In this document: positions 34,994 through 42,079 of the stretch, one piece after another
Position numbering within the stretch: position 1 is the stretch's first letter
How the letters are laid out: each line of letters opens with the position of its first letter
Assembly: GCA_023957275.1 (NCBI GenBank)
Contig: JAMLHF010000013.1
Location: 1 to 64,000, forward strand
Length of the DNA: 64,000 nucleotides
Source of the DNA: Lentimicrobium sp.
GTDB lineage: Bacteria; Bacteroidota; Bacteroidia; Bacteroidales; Lentimicrobiaceae
Reading direction: 5' to 3'
Notes under the pieces: model-generated
The model's database searches: none
What the model was told of the DNA's origin: nothing
What the model saw: only the letters and a program-made list of their open reading frames with translations
Position numbers and translations under genes: made by a program

Positions 34994-35024
34994 CGCCAGT
35001 CCGGAGGTATCTCCGGTGCTGGCG
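34994..35024. terminator. Bidirectional terminator between convergent genes
   Basis: CGCCAG-CCGGAG pairs with CTCCGG-CTGGCG around GTAT with one small bulge, followed by a T-containing tail. It separates the TetR gene from the PLP enzyme. Confidence 0.7.
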
Positions 35025-35054
35025 CGTTGTTTCTGAATCATTTCCGGCAGAAAA

Positions 35055-36257
35055 CTACTTAAGTATTCCAACCTTCTTCAGGCTGGCCTCAATTCTTTCC
35101 CAGGTGCGTTCAATATCGTTGTCGAGGCCTACGCTGTATCTGACAAGCCCTTCGCTGAGGCCCATTTTACGTTGAATTTCCTCCGGCACCTCACTCGAGG
35201 TACTTTTTCCGGAGTTGCTGAACAGCGTTTTAAAATAGCCAAGGCTGACGGCCAGGTAACCGACATCGTTCAGTTCCATATCTTCCATCAGTGCGGCAGC
35301 CTTCTCGGCGGTTTCCATATCTATCGCAATCATTCCGCCAAATCCAAACTGCGGGTTCATCATGGATTTCAGAAGGTTGTGACCGGGATGTTCGGGTAAT
35401 CCCGGATATATGGTCCGGATACCGGCTGCAGTGAATTTTTCGGCAAGGAAAGCCGCATTGTAGCTATGCTGTTTCATGCGGATATGCAGGGTGTGAATAT
35501 TCTTCAGAATGGATGAAGAGCGGAAAGGATCGAGCACCGGTCCGAGCAGCATGGCGGTTCCGTCGTTTACATCGATCATTGAATTAATGAAATCATTGGT
35601 TCCGCAGATGGCTCCGGCCACGCAGTCGTTTTTGCCGTTAACAAACTTCGTAAGGCTATACACCACGATATGGGCGCCCAGCCTGGCGGGACTGACAATC
35701 ATCGGGGTGAAGGTATTGTCGACCACCAGCTTGATCTCATGCTTATTGGCTATGGCAGCCAGGGCGGGGATATCGGAAATCTGCAGGAGCGGGTTGGTCA
35801 TGCTTTCCGTGTAAATCAGCTTTGTGTTGGGGCGAATGGCAGCTTCCACAGCAGCAAGGTCTGTAATATCCACAAAGGAAACTTCCACATTGAATTTCTT
35901 CAGGTAGTTTGCCAGAAAGGCAAATGTTCCGCCATAAGTGGTAATGCTCGAAACAATGTGATCGCCGCATTTAATCAGATGGAGGATTGTTGAGGTGATG
36001 GCCCCCATCCCGCTGCCCGTTACCCAGCCGGCTTCGGTGCCTTCCATGGCAGCCATGGCATCGGCCAGATACTTATTGCTGGGATTCCAGTGACGGGAAT
36101 AAAGAAAACAACCTTCCGCCTCTCCGTGGAAGGTTTCTAACATGGTCTTTGCCTGCATAAAGGTAAAAGTGGCTGAATCGCAGACCGAAGGATTAACATC
36201 GCCGAACTCTCCGAACTGACGGAGGTCCTGAATCTGGTTGGCAGGATCGAATTTCAT
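35055..36257 (-). CDS. PLP-dependent Cys/Met metabolism enzyme (gamma-lyase/synthase type)
   Basis: 400 aa, fold-type I PLP enzyme of the Cys/Met metabolism family. YSRHWNPS (53-60) is the phosphate/substrate Arg region, D180 (VVDNTF) contacts the pyridine nitrogen, and K204 in SLTKFVNGKND forms the Schiff base. It acts on sulfur amino acids (methionine gamma-lyase, cystathionine gamma-lyase or O-acyl-homoserine sulfhydrylase); the subtype cannot be fixed. It is divergent from an Lrp-family regulator, which fits Lrp control of amino acid breakdown. Start MKFDPANQ is well placed. Confidence 0.9.
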   Translation of the reverse strand: MKFDPANQIQDLRQFGEFGDVNPSVCDSATFTFMQAKTMLETFHGEAEGCFLYSRHWNPSNKYLADAMAAMEGTEAGWVTGSGMGAITSTILHLIKCGDHIVSSITTYGGTFAFLANYLKKFNVEVSFVDITDLAAVEAAIRPNTKLIYTESMTNPLLQISDIPALAAIANKHEIKLVVDNTFTPMIVSPARLGAHIVVYSLTKFVNGKNDCVAGAICGTNDFINSMIDVNDGTAMLLGPVLDPFRSSSILKNIHTLHIRMKQHSYNAAFLAEKFTAAGIRTIYPGLPEHPGHNLLKSMMNPQFGFGGMIAIDMETAEKAAALMEDMELNDVGYLAVSLGYFKTLFSNSGKSTSSEVPEEIQRKMGLSEGLVRYSVGLDNDIERTWERIEASLKKVGILK

Positions 36258-36397
36258 GGTCGTTTATTTTGGTTGGTGAATGTTTATGCAGAACGGGAAA
36301 AAATCCTGTGACAAAAATATCATTATCACACTAAATATCAATCAAATATAATATTTTTCATCAGATTCCGGGATATTTTTTCAATATTCTAATCCAA

Positions 36398-36432
36398 TTA
36401 TGCATTTTTGCATAAAAATGAAATTTGCATAA
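36398..36432. promoter_or_regulatory. Candidate Lrp operator
   Basis: TTATGCA (36398-36404) and TGCATAA (36409-36415) form a perfect inverted repeat with a TTTT spacer, and a further half-site TTTGCATAA occurs at 36424-36432, just before the regulator's ATG at 36441. It lies in the divergent region between the PLP enzyme and the regulator, where an Lrp-type protein would bind. Confidence 0.55.
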
Positions 36433-36440
36433 CCCAAACC

Positions 36441-36908
36441 ATGGACCATTACTTTCATATTGACAATCTAGACCGGAAAATCATCAATCTGCTGAACACC
36501 GATGCCCGCATGCCTTTTGTTGAAGTAGCCCGGCGGTGTAAGGTATCCGGAGCGGCCATTCATCAACGTGTTGCAAAAATGCAGGAAGCCGGGGTGATTG
36601 CCGGCTCATCACTCCGCCTGAACCCTAAGGGGGCTGGTTATCAGACCTGCGCTTTTATCGGAATTCAGGTAAACCTGACCACCACCTCCACCCATGATGA
36701 GGTATTTAAAAAAATCCAGAAAATTCCCGAAATCGTCGAGTGTCATCATATCTCAGGGAAGTATTCGCTGCTGGTCAAGCTTTTCACCCGTAACAATGAG
36801 CACCTGAAACAAATAATCGTGGAACAGATCCAGTCCATACCTGAGATTACCTTTACGGAAACTTTTATTTCGCTTGAAACAGGTTTTGAGCGGGAGCTCG
36901 GGATTTAA
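36441..36908 (+). CDS. Lrp/AsnC-family regulator
   Basis: 155 aa from the ATG at 36441 (MDHYFHIDNLDRKIINLL, the standard Lrp beginning); the frame can be extended 11 codons to a TTG inside the operator palindrome, which is unlikely. N-terminal helix-turn-helix (about 10-60, MPFVEVARRCKVSGAAIHQRVAKM), then a RAM/AsnC ligand domain (about 70-150, ISGKYSLLVKLFTRN). It senses an amino acid as a dimer or octamer and very likely controls the divergent PLP-enzyme gene and itself. A hairpin at 36925 closes it. Confidence 0.95.
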   Translation: MDHYFHIDNLDRKIINLLNTDARMPFVEVARRCKVSGAAIHQRVAKMQEAGVIAGSSLRLNPKGAGYQTCAFIGIQVNLTTTSTHDEVFKKIQKIPEIVECHHISGKYSLLVKLFTRNNEHLKQIIVEQIQSIPEITFTETFISLETGFERELGI

Positions 36909-36924
36909 ACAGACTTCAAAAAAA

Positions 36925-36961
36925 TTATCCTGACAACCTATAAATAAAGTTATCAGGATAA
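36925..36961. terminator. Terminator-like hairpin between convergent genes
   Basis: TTATCCTGACAAC (36925-36937) pairs with GTTATCAGGATAA (36949-36961) with one mismatch and an 11-nt loop; an A-run precedes it, so it may serve the gene on the minus strand as well. Confidence 0.6.
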
Positions 36962-37014
36962 CGCCGGCACTAAAAAATGCCTCACGGAAACTCTGCAATG
37001 TCCGCAATTCCGGA

Positions 37015-38664
37015 TTATTTCTTTATAGCCCTGATCTCAGCCCCGTTCTGAAAAAGGATCAGCGAATCCACCTCGCCGTCTTTGTTCCGCTGAAACTCAA
37101 TCTGCGCGTCAACCACTTTCAGGAAGAACTTCACTTCCGATTCAGGGTAAATTTCAAATTTTGCCTGTCCGGTAGCCTGGGTCATCAGGCGGCCGTTTTC
37201 AAGTGTCACCACCAGGCTGAAGCCCGGCTGTATTTCATATTCACCCGTATATGGCTGCATTTGTTCGGGGCTGAGCGTAATCTCCTTTTTCTCTTCAGGA
37301 ATTTTATCGGTTTTGCCGCCCCTGATTTCATTGATCCTGTTTTTAAAAACAACCGAATGAATCCCGTTTTCGTTTTTCGAAAATTCCAGCATCGACAGGG
37401 AATTTTCGAATGCGAACCTGGATTCCGACAGCGGGATCAACCTGAAACGTGAAGAGCCCTTTCGCTGGCTGTAGAGCACACCATCTTCGTAAATTATATT
37501 TCGGAATGAGCCATCCTCAAAAGCATACCATCCCGACAGGGCAGCTGCAGTCTCCGGTTTCAGTTCAACACCATCGGCTATTACAGGAAACGGCTTCCCG
37601 ATGGCCACAGCGGCAAGTCTTGTCGAAATACCTTCCGGTGCCAAATCGTCCCTGTTGGTAAGCATAATAACATACACATCTTCCCGGGGAAGCCAGATTC
37701 CATTCGTGGTATAACCAAAGATGCCGCCCCCATGCTCGAGGGTGGGTGAGCCGTTGATCTCATTCAACCCCCAGCCGTAACCATAATGAAAAGGCTTATT
37801 GTCATTGGTTGAGTAGCCTTTGAAAGCCAGTTGAATAGTGCTTGCCATTACCAGCTTGTTGTCCCTGACGGCATTCTGCCATTTGAGCATATCATCCACG
37901 TTGGACATGATGGAGCCTGCCGAATATGGCTGCGTGAGGCTCAGGTATTCCGCATTGGTAAATCCGTCCTGATTCTGATAACCGGCGGCCCGGTTCGGAA
38001 TGATCTTTTTGTGGCTGCCATAATAAGAATTATTCATCTCCAATGGCTTGAAAATATTATCCTCCAGAAACTGTTCATAGGTAAGCCCTGAAGCTTTTTC
38101 AATGATGTAGCCCAGCAAAAAATAGGCTGAATTATTGTAGAGAAATTTTTCTCCCGGCGCGAAATCCATGGGTTGGTTTTTAAAAACATCTATCATTTCG
38201 GCCGGACTCATATCTTTTCGCCACAGCGGCTGCCACTCCTGCATACCGGTATAGCTTTTTATACCGGATGTATGTGTGAGCAGGTGATGAATGGTAATAT
38301 TGTGTCCCTGAGTGGGATAATCCGGGATAAACTTTGTAATGTCGTCATTCAGGCTCAGCTTTCCCTGCTCCATCAGCATCAGGATGGAAACAGCCGTGAA
38401 CTGCTTGGTGATGGATCCTATCTCAAAGACCATTTCGGGTTTCATGGGAACACCGAGTTCAAGGTTAGCCATGCCGAATGCTTTGCGGTATATCACCTCG
38501 CCGTTCTTTGCCACCAGTACGGTTGCCCCGGGTTCTCCGGGTTTATAAGCACTTTCAATTATCTGATCCATGGCCGCCTCAGTATTCTGAGCCATCATGC
38601 TGTTGCTGAAAATTCCGGTCAATGAAATCAGGAATAAGATTTTGGTAAAAAAGAGGGTTCTCAT
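37015..38664 (-). CDS. Serine hydrolase, class C beta-lactamase/PBP fold
   Basis: 549 aa with a signal peptide (about 1-25, ending SMMAQ). The beta-lactamase-like domain (about 28-365) has S84-I-T-K87 (SxxK), YNNSAYFLLG as the Y-x-N element, and HGGGIFGY as the KTG-equivalent. A C-terminal lipocalin-like/DUF3471 domain (about 370-549, LSPEQMQPYTGEYEI) follows. Such proteins act as D-aminopeptidases, esterases or peptidases in the periplasm rather than antibiotic-resistance enzymes. It is monocistronic and convergent with the Lrp gene. Confidence 0.92.
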   Translation of the reverse strand: MRTLFFTKILFLISLTGIFSNSMMAQNTEAAMDQIIESAYKPGEPGATVLVAKNGEVIYRKAFGMANLELGVPMKPEMVFEIGSITKQFTAVSILMLMEQGKLSLNDDITKFIPDYPTQGHNITIHHLLTHTSGIKSYTGMQEWQPLWRKDMSPAEMIDVFKNQPMDFAPGEKFLYNNSAYFLLGYIIEKASGLTYEQFLEDNIFKPLEMNNSYYGSHKKIIPNRAAGYQNQDGFTNAEYLSLTQPYSAGSIMSNVDDMLKWQNAVRDNKLVMASTIQLAFKGYSTNDNKPFHYGYGWGLNEINGSPTLEHGGGIFGYTTNGIWLPREDVYVIMLTNRDDLAPEGISTRLAAVAIGKPFPVIADGVELKPETAAALSGWYAFEDGSFRNIIYEDGVLYSQRKGSSRFRLIPLSESRFAFENSLSMLEFSKNENGIHSVVFKNRINEIRGGKTDKIPEEKKEITLSPEQMQPYTGEYEIQPGFSLVVTLENGRLMTQATGQAKFEIYPESEVKFFLKVVDAQIEFQRNKDGEVDSLILFQNGAEIRAIKK

Positions 38665-38851
38665 ATTACAGGGATTAGTTTAGTAAACGGGTTTTAGACG
38701 TTGCAATACACCATGAAGTTACAATGCCAGCCTTAAATGCCGTTCCAGATGATTGGTTTCTGAATGCCAGATAAGACCTGCCTGAAATTTTCAGTGATTG
38801 ATATTACTATAAACAAAACCATCGCCCGCTTGTTGAAGCCGTGTAAATTCT

Positions 38852-38859
38852 TAATTTTG
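38852..38859 (+). promoter_or_regulatory. -7 element (TAATTTTG) of lpdA
   Basis: A TAnnTTTG match 27 bp before the lpdA ATG, with TTGTTG about 17 bp upstream as a possible -33 element. Confidence 0.5.
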
Positions 38860-38886
38860 CAAATCTGAATAAAAAATTCACCTGCT

Positions 38887-40278
38887 ATGAATTATGATGT
38901 AATAGTAATCGGCTCAGGCCCCGGCGGTTACGTTGCCGCAATAAGGGCATCACAATTAGGTATGAAAGTTGCCGTTGTTGAACGCGCTGAACTGGGCGGA
39001 ATCTGCCTGAACTGGGGATGTATCCCTACCAAGGCCCTGCTAAAGAGCGCCCAGGTTTACGGTTACCTGTCCCATGCTGCCGATTACGGCGTTTCGGTGA
39101 GCGGCGATATCAAGGCCGATTTTGAGGCAATGGTAAAGCGCAGTCGCGGTGTTGCTGAAGGGATGAGCAAAGGAATTCAGTTCCTTTTCAAGAAGAATAA
39201 AATTGATCATATTGCCGGAACCGGGAAACTGAAACCCGGAAAAACCGTTGAAGTCACCGATGCAAGCGGAAATAAAGCGGATTATCAGGCAAATCATATC
39301 ATTCTGGCCACCGGGGCCCGTTCGCGGGAACTTCCCAATTTAAAGCAGGACGGAAAGAAAGTTATAGGTTACCGCGAAGCCATGACACTCGAAAAACAGC
39401 CGAAGAGCATGGTTGTAGTCGGTTCGGGTGCCATTGGCTCTGAATTCGCCTACTTCTATCATACCATCGGCACCCAGGTAACCCTGGTTGAATTTATGCC
39501 CAATGTGGTTCCCGTTGAAGATGAGGAGGTATCAAAACAGCTGGAGCGCAGTTTTAAAAAATCAGGCATGAAGGTAATGACCTCCTCTACGGTTGAGTCG
39601 GTTGATACCTCGGGTGACCTTTGTAAAGTGACGGTAAAAACCAAAAAAGGAGAAGAAATTATTGAGGCTGAGATCGTGCTTTCGGCGGTAGGCATTTCCA
39701 CAAATCTTGAAGGACTTGGTCTTGAAGAAGCCGGCGTTGCCGTTGACAAGGGCAAGGTTGTGGTTGACGATTTTTACAAAACCAGTGTTGACGGGGTTTA
39801 TGCCATCGGTGACATTGTTCATGGCCCTGCCCTGGCGCATGTTGCCTCGCATGAAGGCATCCTCTGTGTCGAAAAAATTGCCGGCAAGCATGTTGAACCC
39901 CTGGATTACGGAAATATTCCGGGTTGCACCTATACCCAGCCTGAGGTTGCTTCCGTTGGGATGACCGAAAAAGCTGCCCGGGAAGCAGGATATGACATTA
40001 AGGTAGGGAAATTCCCTTATTCCGCTTCGGGTAAAGCCAGCGCGGCCGGATCGAAAGAAGGCTTTGTGAAGGTTATTTTCGATGCGAAATACGGCGAATG
40101 GCTTGGAGCGCATATGATCGGAGACAACGTTACCGAGATGATCGCCGAGGTAGTGGTCGCCCGCAAGCTTGAAACCACCGGCGAAGAGATTATCAAAGCG
40201 GTACACCCCCACCCTACCATGTCGGAAGCTGTGATGGAAGCTGTTGCCGCCGCCTATGATGAAGTGATCCACATTTAA
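38887..40278 (+). CDS. lpdA: Dihydrolipoyl dehydrogenase
   Basis: 463 aa, E3 of 2-oxo acid dehydrogenase complexes: oxidises dihydrolipoyl groups with NAD+. FAD-binding GSGPGGY (9-15), redox pair C40/C45 (GGICLNWGCIPTK), NAD-binding GSGAIGSEF (about 180-188), second FAD motif YAIGDI (about 305), and the C-terminal active-site HPHPTMSE (about 438-445). Full length, all residues present. There are no E1/E2 genes nearby. rfbC follows after 51 bp and may be cotranscribed. Confidence 0.97.
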   Translation: MNYDVIVIGSGPGGYVAAIRASQLGMKVAVVERAELGGICLNWGCIPTKALLKSAQVYGYLSHAADYGVSVSGDIKADFEAMVKRSRGVAEGMSKGIQFLFKKNKIDHIAGTGKLKPGKTVEVTDASGNKADYQANHIILATGARSRELPNLKQDGKKVIGYREAMTLEKQPKSMVVVGSGAIGSEFAYFYHTIGTQVTLVEFMPNVVPVEDEEVSKQLERSFKKSGMKVMTSSTVESVDTSGDLCKVTVKTKKGEEIIEAEIVLSAVGISTNLEGLGLEEAGVAVDKGKVVVDDFYKTSVDGVYAIGDIVHGPALAHVASHEGILCVEKIAGKHVEPLDYGNIPGCTYTQPEVASVGMTEKAAREAGYDIKVGKFPYSASGKASAAGSKEGFVKVIFDAKYGEWLGAHMIGDNVTEMIAEVVVARKLETTGEEIIKAVHPHPTMSEAVMEAVAAAYDEVIHI

Positions 40279-40329
40279 TAAATAATCTTACGGAACTTCT
40301 CCGGTATCCCGGTGTAGTTCCTGTCTGCC

Positions 40330-40872
40330 ATGGAAATCGTAAAAACCGGAATTCCGGATGTTTTGATTATCAAACCCAGGGTTTATAACGATGACCGCGG
40401 GTATTTTTTCGAAGCATACAACAAGAGCGAATTTGCTGCTGCCGGCATTGAAACAGAATTTCTGCAGGACAATGAAAGCCGGTCGATGAAAGGCGTGCTG
40501 CGCGGTCTGCATTTCCAGAAACCTCCGTTTGCCCAGGGGAAACTGGTCAGGGTAGTCAGCGGAGCGGTGCTGGATGTGGCCGTTGACCTGAGGAGAAACT
40601 CACCCTGGTTCGGCAAATGGGTTTCCGTAGAACTCACGGAGCAAAACAAATGGATGTGCTGGATTCCTGCCGGCTTCGCGCACGGATTCCTGTCGCTGAA
40701 AGACAATACCGTATTCATTTACAAATGTACCAACGTGTACAACGCTGCCTCCGAAGGCAGTTTGCGCTGGAATGACCCGGATCTGAATATCGGATGGGGA
40801 AATGCTCATCCGATACTCTCGCCCAAAGATCAGGCTGCTCCGCTTTTCAGGGAAACCGGGAATTTCTTCTGA
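40330..40872 (+). CDS. rfbC: dTDP-4-dehydrorhamnose 3,5-epimerase
   Basis: A 180-aa cupin (RmlC). It epimerises dTDP-4-keto-6-deoxyglucose at C3 and C5 in dTDP-L-rhamnose synthesis for surface polysaccharide. LRGLHFQKPPFAQGKLVRV (about 56-75) contains the catalytic-base His and substrate Lys/Arg; WIPAGFAHGF (about 116-125) and YNAASEGSLRWND are the other conserved blocks. Start MEIVKTGIPDVLII is the standard family start. rfbA, rfbB and rfbD are not in this window, so the gene is away from its pathway partners. Confidence 0.96.
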   Translation: MEIVKTGIPDVLIIKPRVYNDDRGYFFEAYNKSEFAAAGIETEFLQDNESRSMKGVLRGLHFQKPPFAQGKLVRVVSGAVLDVAVDLRRNSPWFGKWVSVELTEQNKWMCWIPAGFAHGFLSLKDNTVFIYKCTNVYNAASEGSLRWNDPDLNIGWGNAHPILSPKDQAAPLFRETGNFF

Positions 40873-41044
40873 AATGCAATCGGGTAAGCTTTTTTAACGA
40901 AAGATGCGCGGCTGAAGAATCCCCTTCATCATTGAATGGTAAGGCCTGAAGTGGAAACGGATATATGCCTGTGCCCGGGGTAATAACAAACAAATGATTT
41001 CGTTAAAACTATAATTGACTCCTATTCACCTAAGGTTCTTTATT

Positions 41045-42073
41045 ATGAACAAAAAAATATCAATCACCCTCCTCGCCGCTTTCGTTTTCGTTACAGCTAT
41101 ATTTATATCCCTTTGTTTCACAACCAGCGATCAGAAGCATGATGAGCAATACATAGAGCAGTTTTCGCTTCACAACCGGGCTTATGCGGTGCCTTTGCCT
41201 GAAGAAGTTTCTTTTGCCGGCGAGCCTGCCCCGATGGATCTTTACTATGTGCGGGAGGGGCTTGACCGCGAACTCCTGGTAAACACTTACTGGCACTCAA
41301 ACACCATCTTAATGCTTAAGCGGGCGGCGCGGTACTTTCCGGCCATTGAGCCCGTGCTGAAAGCAAACGGCGTGCCCGACGATTTCAAATATGTTGCTTT
41401 GATTGAGAGCGGACTTATGAACGTGGTATCACCTTCGAATGCCGCCGGTTTCTGGCAGTTTCTGGACAAGACGGGTCGACAGTACGGGCTTGAGGTGACC
41501 GAACAGGTTGATGAGAGATACAACCACAAAAAGTCAACCGAAGCGGCCTGCCGTTATCTGAAGGATGCCTACAGGCAACTGAACAACTGGACACTCGCCG
41601 CTGCTTCGTACAACGCCGGACAAGGCAGGATAACCCGGGAAGTTTCCAGGCAATCTGCAGACAATTTTTATGACCTTTACCTCAACCAGGAGACATCACG
41701 GTATATTTTCAGGATACTGGCGCTGAAACTGATCTATGAAGACCCTACCGCCTACGGCTTCTATCTGCGTGAAAAGGATTTGTATCCTCCGATAAAAACC
41801 ATTTCAGTCTCTGTTGATACAAGTATTGCGGATCTCATTAACTTTGCAGCCCGGCAGAAAGTGAACTACCGTATCCTCAAGGAGTTTAATCCCTGGCTCA
41901 GAACCGATCAGCTGAAGGTAGCTGCGGGCAGGAGCTATATCATTGATTTGCCCGAAGATGGATATACCGGATACAGCAAACTGCAGGAAGGGTTACAAAA
42001 CGGAGAGAAAATTTTCGGCCGCAAGGAAGACAATCAACCCGGTGAACCCTCTTCGGGAAAGAGCGGGGAATAG
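41045..42073 (+). CDS. Lytic transglycosylase (SLT, MltD-like)
   Basis: 342 aa from the ATG at 41045 (MNKKISITLLAAFVFV, a signal peptide or anchor); a 10-codon upstream extension is unlikely. The SLT domain (about 95-230) has catalytic E121 in ALIESGL, then AAGFWQF and the signature AAASYNAGQGRI. A C-terminal region (about 245-310, ISVSVDTSIADLINFA...YIIDLP) resembles a weak LysM unit. It cuts glycan strands of peptidoglycan in the periplasm. uvrA starts 6 bp after the stop, an unusual pairing but a clear cotranscript. Confidence 0.92.
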   Translation: MNKKISITLLAAFVFVTAIFISLCFTTSDQKHDEQYIEQFSLHNRAYAVPLPEEVSFAGEPAPMDLYYVREGLDRELLVNTYWHSNTILMLKRAARYFPAIEPVLKANGVPDDFKYVALIESGLMNVVSPSNAAGFWQFLDKTGRQYGLEVTEQVDERYNHKKSTEAACRYLKDAYRQLNNWTLAAASYNAGQGRITREVSRQSADNFYDLYLNQETSRYIFRILALKLIYEDPTAYGFYLREKDLYPPIKTISVSVDTSIADLINFAARQKVNYRILKEFNPWLRTDQLKVAAGRSYIIDLPEDGYTGYSKLQEGLQNGEKIFGRKEDNQPGEPSSGKSGE

Positions 42074-42079
42074 ACCATC

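Noticed and set aside
39562..40272. 236-aa frame opposite lpdA
   Set aside because: Antisense shadow caused by codon bias; the plus-strand enzyme is complete.
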